A DNA stretch of 64,000 nt from Sulfolobaceae archaeon (lineage in GTDB: Archaea > Thermoproteota > Thermoprotei_A > Sulfolobales > Sulfolobaceae), in the NCBI GenBank assembly GCA_026627305.1, contig JAPNVD010000005.1, positions 1-64,000 of the forward strand, given 5' to 3'. Below, in pieces: positions 41,818-50,802 of this stretch. Numbering within the stretch: position 1 is the stretch's first letter; each line of letters begins with the position of its first letter. Below the pieces are notes generated by a model. That model was given only the letters and a program-made list of their open reading frames with translations. It searched no databases and was not told the DNA's origin. The translations under genes and the position numbers were made by a program.

Positions 41818-42375
41818 ATGAGACTCTTCGTTGCAGTAGAGATGCCAGTATTTCAAAAAGTAACGGAAATATATAAGGCAATAGAGATGAGTGGTGCAGA
41901 TGTGAAGCTGGTTGAGCCTGAGAACTTACATATAACATTAGTGTTTATAGGGGAAGTCCCCGATTTCAAGTTGAACTCCATAAAGGAGGCTGTGAGTTCT
42001 GTAACCTTTAAGCCCTTTAAGGTAAAGCTGAAGGGAATGGGAGCTTTCCCGAGCATGACTAAACCTAGAGTTGTGTGGATAGGCATTGAGGAAGGATTTA
42101 CTGAGTTGAGAAACATAAGGGATACATTAATGAAGGAACTGAAGTCTAGGGGGATTAGACCAGAAGATGAAAAGGAATTCGTACCTCACTTAACCCTGGG
42201 GAGAGTCAAGGGACCTAGGAATTTATACAATCTAATAAATATAATAAACGAGAACAGCAACGTTGAGATAGGAGAGGTCAATGTTGATTCTATTAAGCTC
42301 TTCAAAAGTACGTTAACTCCAAAAGGACCCATATATGAAGTTTTACATGAAGTGAAAGGAGTTGCAGGAAATTGA
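41818..42375 (+). CDS. thpR: RNA 2',3'-cyclic phosphodiesterase (2'-5' RNA ligase family)
   Basis: [33 protein letters not shown] (two HxT motifs). Start at 41818. Confidence 0.92.
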   Translation: MRLFVAVEMPVFQKVTEIYKAIEMSGADVKLVEPENLHITLVFIGEVPDFKLNSIKEAVSSVTFKPFKVKLKGMGAFPSMTKPRVVWIGIEEGFTELRNIRDTLMKELKSRGIRPEDEKEFVPHLTLGRVKGPRNLYNLINIINENSNVEIGEVNVDSIKLFKSTLTPKGPIYEVLHEVKGVAGN

Positions 42376-43624
42376 AGAAGAAATACTAGCCAAGATAAAG
42401 CCTAATGAGAAAGATAGGGAAATAATTGAAAGCGCAGTCAACGTAGTTCTAGAGAGGTTAAAGGGCTTAGACGCTCAAGTTCACGGATCCTTTAAGAAGG
42501 ATACATGGCTAAAGGGAGATACAGATGTTGACGTCTTCGTCTTCTTCGATAAAGGCCTCACTGAAGATTACCTAAAAAACGAGGCATTAAAGTTACTGAT
42601 GCAGAGGCTTCAGGGTCTAGAAATAAAGATATCTTACGCCCAGCACCCATATTTAATGGTTTTTGTTAACGGTATAGAAATAGATGTAGTCCCTGCACTA
42701 AAAGTGGAAAGGGGAGATATGGCTATAACACCAGTGGACAGAACTCCTTTCCACACACAATATGTCCTATCACATTTGGACGAGAAAGGGAGAGACCAGG
42801 TAAGGTTGTTAAAGAGGTTCATGAAAGGTATTGGAGTTTATGGAGCTGAAATAAAGGTCTTAGGGTTTTCAGGTTATGTGGCTGAACTCCTAACAATATA
42901 CTACAAGGACTTTAGAGGAGTCCTGAAAGGGGCTTCAGATTGGAAGCATCCAATAAGGCTTGAACTAGTGAAACCAGCAAAGGAGTTTACGGAGCCCCTT
43001 ATAATTCCAGATCCGGTAGACCCTAGAAGGAATACAGCCGCAGCTGTATCCTTAAAGAGTATTGCTACATTCTCCATAGCCTCCTATTATTATCTAAAAA
43101 ACCCGTCAATAGAGTTCTTCTATCCCTCTGAGAGAAAGGAAAGCGTTAAAGCTAAAGGAGATGTTTTACTAGTAAAGATAAGGCTCTTAGAAGACATATC
43201 TGAGGATATTATTTGGGGACAGATAAGGAGAAGCATGAGCAGGATAGATTCCGCATTAAAAAATGCTGGTTTTAAGGTAATTGATATTGGGGCTTGGGGA
43301 GATAATAAGGAAGTCAACATCGGTATTCAGTTGGAATCAAAAGATATAGGCAAATATTACCTCAATTCTGGTCCTCCTTATTACATAAAAGAGAGGGTTG
43401 AGGAGTTCATAAAGAAGAATGAAAATGTATGGATTGGCGAAGATGGAAAACTATATTCAATAAAGGATAGAAAAGAGTATGATGCGAAAGAAATCGCTAT
43501 ACACAATATAATTATAAAAGGTGAGTATAAGGTCTCAGCTGAGTGGGTTAATGAAGGAGGTGATGATAAGTTCTTGAACGCATTCCTTTACAAGAGACCA
43601 AGTTGGTTGATGTTAGAGAAGTGA
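42362..43624 (+). CDS. cca: CCA tRNA nucleotidyltransferase (archaeal class I)
   Basis: [46 protein letters not shown] start. Confidence 0.94.
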   Translation: MQEIEEEILAKIKPNEKDREIIESAVNVVLERLKGLDAQVHGSFKKDTWLKGDTDVDVFVFFDKGLTEDYLKNEALKLLMQRLQGLEIKISYAQHPYLMVFVNGIEIDVVPALKVERGDMAITPVDRTPFHTQYVLSHLDEKGRDQVRLLKRFMKGIGVYGAEIKVLGFSGYVAELLTIYYKDFRGVLKGASDWKHPIRLELVKPAKEFTEPLIIPDPVDPRRNTAAAVSLKSIATFSIASYYYLKNPSIEFFYPSERKESVKAKGDVLLVKIRLLEDISEDIIWGQIRRSMSRIDSALKNAGFKVIDIGAWGDNKEVNIGIQLESKDIGKYYLNSGPPYYIKERVEEFIKKNENVWIGEDGKLYSIKDRKEYDAKEIAIHNIIIKGEYKVSAEWVNEGGDDKFLNAFLYKRPSWLMLEK

Positions 43625-44217
43625 TTTTTCCTAAATATTCCAGCGAAGTAGAGAGGGAATTGAGGGAATACGGAATAAATGAGGTTTACTCTTATGGTAA
43701 GGTAAGGCTTAAGGATGATATATTTGTTTTAGGTAAAGGAAAAAGCGGAATTATAGCACTATTAGACGATAAGAGGGTTATAAAGATCAGGAGAACTGAT
43801 TCCCCAAAGGAGACAATGGAATTAGAAGCTAAACTCCAAATAATGGCTTATCCTGCATCCCCTAAAGTTTACCTTTATGGGAAAAACTTTATTGTGATGG
43901 AATATATAAATGGCCATGAATTATCACAGAATACTCCCCTTAACCTAAAGGTTGACCTATTATATAGGGCGAAATATCTAGAGGATGTCAAAATTGAACA
44001 TCATGAGCTATCTAGACCCTGGAAAAACGTCATCGTAACTCCTGATAGAACTTACATTATAGATTATGACTCAGCATCAATAAAAGAGAAGGCTTATAAT
44101 GTTACAAAAATTTTGTCGTCAGTTTTTAAAAACTATGAGCTCGCACAAAAGTATAAAAGAGGTGAAATAACACTGAGTGAAATAGTTTCTACCTTGCTAG
44201 AGGCTTCCTCAACATAA
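43603..44217 (+). CDS. Archaeal Ser/Thr protein kinase-like (small kinase fold)
   Basis: [45 protein letters not shown]. Overlaps cca by 22 nt. Confidence 0.75.
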   Translation: MVDVREVIFPKYSSEVERELREYGINEVYSYGKVRLKDDIFVLGKGKSGIIALLDDKRVIKIRRTDSPKETMELEAKLQIMAYPASPKVYLYGKNFIVMEYINGHELSQNTPLNLKVDLLYRAKYLEDVKIEHHELSRPWKNVIVTPDRTYIIDYDSASIKEKAYNVTKILSSVFKNYELAQKYKRGEITLSEIVSTLLEASST

Positions 44218-44389
44218 TCTTTATATCGTTTATTGTAGGAGCCCTTATCTCCTTCCCGCATTTTGGACATTTACCTCCATAAAGCAGTTTTATCTCTGAA
44301 GGCGTCCTTACACCATAGAAGTCTTGTCCAACTTTTTCAAACCTATAGAGTTCATAGCCACATCTTGAGCAAATGTAACGTATTACCAT
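44189..44389 (-). CDS. Zinc-ribbon protein
   Basis: YICSRCGYELYRFEKVGQDFYGVRTPSEIKLLYGGKCPKCGKEI. Confidence 0.82.
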   Translation of the reverse strand: MVIRYICSRCGYELYRFEKVGQDFYGVRTPSEIKLLYGGKCPKCGKEIRAPTINDIKIMLRKPLAR

Positions 44390-44559
44390 TTATAATCACA
44401 GGTATATGATGAGTTGTAGAATGGTTTAAAAGGAGAGGCCATAAAACTGGAGGGCATATTACGAGGCATAAGGATCAGTTATAAAGGGGGAGAGTAAACC
44501 GAAAGTGAACGTATTATTCGATAGAGACTTTTTAAACCTCTAAATATACATTTTTTAGT

Positions 44560-44666
44560 GGGGCCGTAGTCTAGCCTGGACTAGGATGCGGGCCTGGGGT
44601 GTTAAACCCTACCACGGGTAAAACCTAGAACGCCCGTGGTCCCGGGTTCAAATCCCGGCGGCCCCA
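44560..44666 (+). tRNA. tRNA-Pro (anticodon GGG) with 31-nt BHB intron at 37/38 (intron 44600..44630)
   Basis: Acceptor GGGGCCG/CGGCCCC, D-stem GTCT/GGAT, anticodon stem CGGGC/GCCCG, loop CTGGGG|C with T33 and GGG34-36, T-arm CCGGG-TTCAAAT-CCCGG. BHB: central helix CTGG/CTAG with 3-nt bulges GGT and AAC. Confidence 0.95.
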
Positions 44667-44694
44667 TTCTAAATAAAAAGAAATCATTTATTAG

Positions 44695-46950
44695 TTAGAA
44701 ACTATCATAAGAAGAACCGCTATTGCCAGAGAACAGAACTACAACGCTTAATATTATCATAAACAACAGAAGACCAATAACTGCAATATAGTACATATTG
44801 CTGTGCTCTTTCACTTCCTTCACGAATATCGTAGATATGCTAAGTTTCGTTATGTTAGTTGAAGCCCTAACCACGTTTACAATAAACTTTTGAACAGTGA
44901 CGCTTTGTTTAGGTACTACTAGCTTAACAATATAAGGAGATGAGAATCCAGCAGGATTATAGCTCTTGACAATGATATTTAGTACACCACTATCTGGTAT
45001 ACTATATACTAAACTATCATTGCTAGTAACGAACTCGTATCCGTTTATTTGTATCACATAGTAAAACGCGTAGGGAACTTTATTCCATGAGATAACTAGC
45101 GTATTATTAAACATGAAGATGTTCACAGTAGGCTCTTTAGGTGGTAAGTAGTAGATAACATAAACTTTAGATACTGAAACACCGGCTGGATTTGATGCCA
45201 ATATCTCTATAGTATAATTACCAAAAGGTAGCGGAATAAAATAGGCATTAACATTGGACGGGAAGGTCTTGTTGAAGATAATCGAGTTTGATGTCTTGTT
45301 TATTACTAATAAAGTATAATTTGCCTCAAAGGAAGAGTTCCAACTAACGTTTATGCCATTCTCCTCCTTTTGCACAAAGACTTTAATGTTACTTATCTCA
45401 GCTGGTATTCCGAAAGATTTTGAGTATGTGCTGTTACCCCATTTGTTATAGGCCTTGATGTAAACGTAATATTCTACTCCTGGTTGAAGACCAGTTAACG
45501 TATATTCTGTCACATTTCCCACGTTTATCCACGTTATATGTGACGAGTTGTAAAGCCTGTAGCCAATGTAATAACCTAAAATGGGAAATCCTCCGGTAAA
45601 ACCTGGAGGGCTCCAGATCACGGTTAAATTCTCATTTCCAGGAATGATATTTAATATAGTTGGCTGTAATGGAACAGAAAACGGAACAGCACTGACTACT
45701 TGACTCAAATTGCTTAACCCATATTGATTATAGGCTTGAACTTGGAAGAAATACGTTATTCCATCAATAAGATTTGTGAAGTTATAGGAGGTCACATTAC
45801 CCACGCTGATATTGTTTTTAGTGTTATCTAATGATGACCAGTAAATGATGTAGTATCCAGAAGCATTAACGTCTTGCCATGAAAGATAAACGCTCTCATT
45901 GCCGGCTTTAGCCTGGACATTATAAGGCGGTAGAGGTGGATAATGCTTAATCACCTTAGGTTTAATGACAGTTATGTTAATAACAACATCCTGAAATACG
46001 TTAACTTGATTGTTTCCTTGAAGGACGCTCCTTCCACCCATAATGTAAATGGTGTTGTTTAGTTGAACATAGGCTGAATCAAAGGTCTGATAAGCCTCTG
46101 TAGTTGGTAAGGTTCTCCAAGTACCATTATAATAAACAAATATGTAGCTCGTATCGTTTAATACATTGTACATCCAGAACTGTCCCCCTATGGAGATGAA
46201 CGCGCCATTGTAATAGCCAAAAGCTCCAGGAATTCCTCTAAACTTAAACGCTGTTATGTTGACAATGCTTAGGTTTTGAGGATAAAAGGCTAATAATGAG
46301 TTGTAATCTCCGTAGTAACCACCATAACCACCAAACATGTAGAGTGTATTATTTACAATTACATGGCCAGCTGAAGCGATAGGAAAAGGCAACTTACCCA
46401 CTATGCTCCAGCTATCGTTATTAAGGTAGAACACTTGGATTAGATTACTCACACCGTAAGCAGCATATATTAATGTGCCGTTAAATCCACCAATTACGTA
46501 TATTTTATTATCGTAAGCAATGGCTAAAGCATCATAGACTGGTACAGGCATGCTGTTTGAAAGTACAACCCAATGATTGTTTTCTAGCGCTAAAACGGAG
46601 CCTGAGATTTGGGTTACACTAGTTAACCCACCTACTACGTAAATAGTACCATTATAGACAACTGCAGCAGCATCCGTTAACTGAAAAGGTAAAACTGGTC
46701 CTAGATGCCAAGATCCATCTTGATAAACGTAAACGTTTTGAGAGAAGCCATTGAGAGTATCACCGCCAATAAGGTATATTGAATTGCCTAAAGCTACTGC
46801 AGCTGCCCCTGAAAGAAAATCTGGTATAGACCCAAGGATATTGCTTTGTGCTTGAACGATAACATTTGATGATTGTGCCTTATAATTAGGAATATAAACC
46901 ATTGCAATAAGGAATATTAAAACTGTGGCTAGAGCTACATATTTATTCAT
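44695..46950 (-). CDS. Kelch-repeat plus fibronectin type III surface protein, C-terminal TM anchor
   Basis: Repeated IYLIGG/IYVVGG/IYVIGG/LYMFGG/IYIMGG kelch blades followed by FN3 repeats (PPYNVQAKAGNESVYLSWQDV..., SVPLQPTILNIIPGNENLTVIWSPP); start at MNKYVALATVLIFLIAMVYIP. Confidence 0.82.
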   Translation of the reverse strand: MNKYVALATVLIFLIAMVYIPNYKAQSSNVIVQAQSNILGSIPDFLSGAAAVALGNSIYLIGGDTLNGFSQNVYVYQDGSWHLGPVLPFQLTDAAAVVYNGTIYVVGGLTSVTQISGSVLALENNHWVVLSNSMPVPVYDALAIAYDNKIYVIGGFNGTLIYAAYGVSNLIQVFYLNNDSWSIVGKLPFPIASAGHVIVNNTLYMFGGYGGYYGDYNSLLAFYPQNLSIVNITAFKFRGIPGAFGYYNGAFISIGGQFWMYNVLNDTSYIFVYYNGTWRTLPTTEAYQTFDSAYVQLNNTIYIMGGRSVLQGNNQVNVFQDVVINITVIKPKVIKHYPPLPPYNVQAKAGNESVYLSWQDVNASGYYIIYWSSLDNTKNNISVGNVTSYNFTNLIDGITYFFQVQAYNQYGLSNLSQVVSAVPFSVPLQPTILNIIPGNENLTVIWSPPGFTGGFPILGYYIGYRLYNSSHITWINVGNVTEYTLTGLQPGVEYYVYIKAYNKWGNSTYSKSFGIPAEISNIKVFVQKEENGINVSWNSSFEANYTLLVINKTSNSIIFNKTFPSNVNAYFIPLPFGNYTIEILASNPAGVSVSKVYVIYYLPPKEPTVNIFMFNNTLVISWNKVPYAFYYVIQINGYEFVTSNDSLVYSIPDSGVLNIIVKSYNPAGFSSPYIVKLVVPKQSVTVQKFIVNVVRASTNITKLSISTIFVKEVKEHSNMYYIAVIGLLLFMIILSVVVLFSGNSGSSYDSF

Positions 46951-47131
46951 GTCAAAATGATTTATAAATGGAAGTATAAAAGATATTTCATAGAGTATTA
47001 CGAGATTTCTCTTGTAGAGAAACAATAGAGAGCAAAAACTAGGGACAGTTACAAACTGAGGAAAACCTCACAGATGGAGAGAAAGTCAGAAATTATAATA
47101 ATAACACTTCTAAGAAGATTATGTAAAGGCA

Positions 47132-47866
47132 ATGTGTGAATCACTAAACCAATATTGTAACAGAGTCAAGTACTTGGCTTATTTCGGCTCTTTTACTAGA
47201 CCTGAAGACTATGTACCAGATATCTCAGATATAAACGTCGTCGCCATATCTGATGATAAATCATTACTCTTAGAGATGGCATCGGAGGGATGCTCACCAA
47301 TTGTACTAACTGAAAACAGCTTGAAAGATATGTGCGATAAAGGGGATCCCATTTGTTATTACATTATGTACGATTCTAGGACTGTCTGTGGGAGTTTGCC
47401 CGCCTATATAAGATTTAATTTCACACAATTGACATGTGAGAGATTAAGGGATAGTGTTATCCCATTAATACTAAACGGGATTCAGAGCTTTTTCAGGTAC
47501 GATGAGTTGAGCACTATTAATAACCTTTATAGAGCATTAAGAGCATTAATAAGATGGAGATCATGTGAAGTACAAAAGTCCATCCCTTTATCTGATAAAG
47601 ATGTTATAAAGGCATGCGAAGGATTATCGTTGAGCGAGATCTGTGAAAAGTTTAGAGATATAAGTAGACTGAGGAAGTTAAAGATAACGATAACGGAGTG
47701 GGATATAAATGAAGTAACTGATAGCCTATCTGGAGAACTTGGTGAAAAGATCCCAAACATATTTGAAATAAAAAGTAAGGTTAATGGGATTGTGAAAAGT
47801 ATTGTGAGGCTTGAGAAGGGCAAATACATTGTGAATACAGCTGATGGTAAAACAATACAGTTATAA
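47132..47866 (+). CDS. Nucleotidyltransferase-fold protein
   Basis: YLAYFGSFTRPEDYVPDISDINVVAIS resembles a polymerase-beta NTase GS...D.D motif. Confidence 0.6.
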   Translation: MCESLNQYCNRVKYLAYFGSFTRPEDYVPDISDINVVAISDDKSLLLEMASEGCSPIVLTENSLKDMCDKGDPICYYIMYDSRTVCGSLPAYIRFNFTQLTCERLRDSVIPLILNGIQSFFRYDELSTINNLYRALRALIRWRSCEVQKSIPLSDKDVIKACEGLSLSEICEKFRDISRLRKLKITITEWDINEVTDSLSGELGEKIPNIFEIKSKVNGIVKSIVRLEKGKYIVNTADGKTIQL

Positions 47867-47900
47867 AACCTTTTTAACTTCTAGATAAATATAATTACAT

Positions 47901-48371
47901 ATGAGCACGGAGGAAACTCAAAGGGATATTGAAAGAGCTGAAGAGTATGAACAGACAACTATGAGGGCTAGCGCCCTCGGTGAAAATAAGTTTGAACTTA
48001 GCACGGGACTTATAATAGCTGCGAGATATGCGGATAAATTAAGGAGAGTCGCATTAGTTGCATTCAGTAAAATAGCTCCAAAGGATGTAATACTTAGAGA
48101 TGTCTCTGAACTAAACAAACAGCTATACGAAGAAATAGTAAATAAACGAAAAATTGATAAGTTAGATGTGATCAGGATAACTGTTGAAGCATATTATGAT
48201 AAGGAAAACAATAAGCTAACTTTCAATAATGTAAAAATTATTAGATATGTGCCAGAGGATGAGTGTGAAAGCAGATATAAACCAGTTATGGATGAGAATC
48301 AAAAGCTTAAAGACGAGTTAAATAAACTGAAAGAATCGTTAAATAACCTGCTTAAAACCTTAAGTTCTTAA
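47901..48371 (+). CDS. DUF2258 family protein
   Basis: FELSTGLIIAARYADKLRRVALVAF ... coiled-coil C-terminus; crenarchaeal family. Confidence 0.7.
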   Translation: MSTEETQRDIERAEEYEQTTMRASALGENKFELSTGLIIAARYADKLRRVALVAFSKIAPKDVILRDVSELNKQLYEEIVNKRKIDKLDVIRITVEAYYDKENNKLTFNNVKIIRYVPEDECESRYKPVMDENQKLKDELNKLKESLNNLLKTLSS

Positions 48372-48409
48372 AAAGGTTTATATTTTATTTTTACCTTTTT
48401 TATCTCTCT

Positions 48410-48715
48410 TTACTTTAATAGTCCAATGATAAGTCCTATAATGAACGTTATGGAATCATATGGTATATAGGATTTCAATTTATTAGCCTCGGCAACTGCA
48501 GTATTTACGTATTGTCCTGCACTTTCCAACCAATGAACTACAGTAGATGGTGATAGAACACCTATAGCCATCAGGATTATAACTAAGGCCAATATTAACA
48601 GACCCACTGCTATTAACCTCTTTATTATAAGCCCTATTATAAGACCGATAATGAAGGAAACCACTAACGATATGACTGAACTTTCTGTTATAGGAAGAGA
48701 ACCTATTGTTAGCAT
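48410..48715 (-). CDS. Small membrane protein
   Basis: 3-TM ORF with two copies of IIGLIIGLI. Confidence 0.55.
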   Translation of the reverse strand: MLTIGSLPITESSVISLVVSFIIGLIIGLIIKRLIAVGLLILALVIILMAIGVLSPSTVVHWLESAGQYVNTAVAEANKLKSYIPYDSITFIIGLIIGLLK

Positions 48716-48777
48716 GTTCTCCTACTATTCTATTAAAGGACAAAATTTATATTTGTTTTCACTTCATCATTTTCCGT

Positions 48778-49101
48778 ATGAAAGTTGTCAAATATCAGAT
48801 GAAAGTCAAGATCACAAAAAACGGTAAAGAGACTACCTTTGAGAGAACGTTTAGGCATCTAGTTAACGCGAGAAAATTCATTAAAGAGTTAACAGAAGAT
48901 GAAGATGTCAAATGCACACCACTAAACTCTGCTGGTGACACTTTTACAAAGGAATGTAAAGGAGAGAAAGTGAGCTATTTCTTCGAGATAAAGAGAATAA
49001 GGATTGTTAAACCAAAGAAGGAAACAGGAAAGAAGGAAGAAGCTAAACAACAGCAACAAGAAAAAAGCGCGCCTAGCCCCACTCAACCAACTCAATCCTA
49101 A
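48778..49101 (+). CDS. Conserved hypothetical with Gln/Lys-rich disordered tail
   Basis: MKVVKYQMKVKITKNGKETTFERTFRHLVNARKFIKEL; start at 48778 within the longer ORF. Confidence 0.65.
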   Translation: MKVVKYQMKVKITKNGKETTFERTFRHLVNARKFIKELTEDEDVKCTPLNSAGDTFTKECKGEKVSYFFEIKRIRIVKPKKETGKKEEAKQQQQEKSAPSPTQPTQS

Positions 49102-49274
49102 CCGTAGTGTATCCTTGTTTCTCTTAACCAAGACCTAAAACAGTATTTTGAACAAAATATGTAAACTTTTCCTTTATGGTACAGAACAAATTCAGCATAG
49201 TCTACTTGCTTCCCACAATAGGAACATTCTCCAAACGTGGGAATTGATACTATCTCCTTTCTTACCTGGGACAT
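49098..49274 (-). CDS. 58-aa C2C2 (TRASH/MYM-like) zinc protein
   Basis: Own translation MSQVRKEIVSIPTFGECSYCGKQVDYAEFVLYHKGKVYIFCSKYCFRSWLRETRIHYG*; CxxC...CxxxC. Not in ORF track (<60 aa). Confidence 0.82.
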   Translation of the reverse strand: MSQVRKEIVSIPTFGECSYCGKQVDYAEFVLYHKGKVYIFCSKYCFRSWLRETRIHYG

Positions 49275-49310
49275 ACAAAGAAAAAGTTATGAAAAAATAA
49301 AATATTAAGG

Positions 49311-49688
49311 TTATGCCTTCATGAAGTGGGTCTTTATAGCCTCTTTGTATGTTGCGGTAAAAGCTTCTAGGTCTTTAATTATCTTACTGGTCAAATAGTC
49401 CCTATCTACTATATAATAATAACTTGGTCTACCCTTCCTCTTTTCTTGCGCTAAGGTTTTATTCCTCATAACTAGTCCTTTTTCAATTAGGTTATTCAAG
49501 GACTTACTAACAGACGCTTTCGTAACGTTTAGCTTTTTCGCTATATCTTCAGTAGTTATAGGACCATTCGAGGTCATTATTGCGTGAAGTACTTCTACAT
49601 CACTTCTAGATAACCCATATATGAATGCTATTAACTCGTGAACGTCCAAATTTTGCGGGTTATTCAACTTAATTACGCTTTCAACCAT
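49311..49688 (-). CDS. Lrs14-like winged-helix transcriptional regulator
   Basis: VEVLHAIMTSNGPITTEDIAKKLNVTKASVSKSLNNLIEKGLVMRNKTLAQEKRKGRPSYYY. Confidence 0.85.
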   Translation of the reverse strand: MVESVIKLNNPQNLDVHELIAFIYGLSRSDVEVLHAIMTSNGPITTEDIAKKLNVTKASVSKSLNNLIEKGLVMRNKTLAQEKRKGRPSYYYIVDRDYLTSKIIKDLEAFTATYKEAIKTHFMKA

Positions 49689-49854
49689 TTTATATCATCA
49701 ATATATTGTTAGTTTTTCTGGTTATATAAACACCATATATTTAAAAAAGTGAAAAAGACCACAGATATATACATTTGTACATCAAAAATTATTTCAGTTA
49801 TGAAATTTATGCCTAACCCCTTATAAATCTATCCAGCTATATAAGCTATCTTTT

Positions 49855-50304
49855 ATGCTAGGAAAAATAATAACAGTAGTTTTCTTAATTATCTTAACAA
49901 TATTCCTAATAGGTTACTTCAATCACACCTTCAGTATAGATAAACTGATATCTTCAACTCCAGTTCAAACTCTCAGTAGTTACACAGTGACCAACGTATC
50001 TGTAGTAGGTCATGAGGAGATCACAAATTATAGCTACTCATTTACTATATACTCTAACACTTCTTCAGCTATTGAGTATCCTGTGAAGTTGCCAGGTTAT
50101 GGAAAAGTCGTGGTACAGGCTTATTTCTCTACTCCCACTTCTGTGACCATAGTTGATAACGGAAGTACTATCTTCAAAGGAGTCGAAACATATCTATATA
50201 AAGAATTTTATGGGGGTGGAAATTTGACCTTAGTACTTAATGGAAAGCTAATAAACGCCTCGATTACTATTAATGAAACTATATCAACTTTTACTAATTA
50301 TTAA
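49855..50304 (+). CDS. Secreted hypothetical protein
   Basis: N-terminal signal/TM; multiple N-x-S/T sequons. Confidence 0.55.
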   Translation: MLGKIITVVFLIILTIFLIGYFNHTFSIDKLISSTPVQTLSSYTVTNVSVVGHEEITNYSYSFTIYSNTSSAIEYPVKLPGYGKVVVQAYFSTPTSVTIVDNGSTIFKGVETYLYKEFYGGGNLTLVLNGKLINASITINETISTFTNY

Positions 50305-50353
50305 GATTTTTTATTTATAAATTAAAAATAATTTTATAGTCAACCAATAATGA

Positions 50354-50683
50354 TTATTTAAATGCAATAATCATTTCATCATCTTTTATTTTATTGCTTG
50401 ATAACGTGAATATCGATACGTCACTCATACTCTTTCTAACCTTTTCCACATTTTCAGCAATTCTCGAGTTATTAGAATTATATATTATGAACAACAGATG
50501 TAGACTTTTAGGTAAAAAATTTCGCAGAAAACTCACATAGTCAGCAACCATCTTCGTATTTTTAAAATCTATTACCTTTTCGACTTTGCTATTAATAAGC
50601 AGAAGTTTAATATGATCCTCAATAGGTAGACTATTAATAACTCCTACAACCGTAGTGTTTATAGTAATGTCTTTGTCGTACAT
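50354..50683 (-). CDS. Hypothetical protein
   Basis: 109-aa ORF with plausible coding character; no recognised family. Confidence 0.5.
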   Translation of the reverse strand: MYDKDITINTTVVGVINSLPIEDHIKLLLINSKVEKVIDFKNTKMVADYVSFLRNFLPKSLHLLFIIYNSNNSRIAENVEKVRKSMSDVSIFTLSSNKIKDDEMIIAFK

Positions 50684-50802
50684 ATACCCTATTTATATTT
50701 ATTCGCAACCATGGTTAAAAAGCTGTTTTTATCATGTGTTTGTATAATCTCTATTTATTCATTAAAAAATAATATTAGTCTGGCAAACTCACTCTATTTC
50801 AT

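Noticed and set aside
44402-44520. Possible C/D box sRNA upstream of the tRNA (ATGATGA at about 44406 resembles a C box)
   Set aside because: No CUGA D box at proper spacing and no C'/D' pair.
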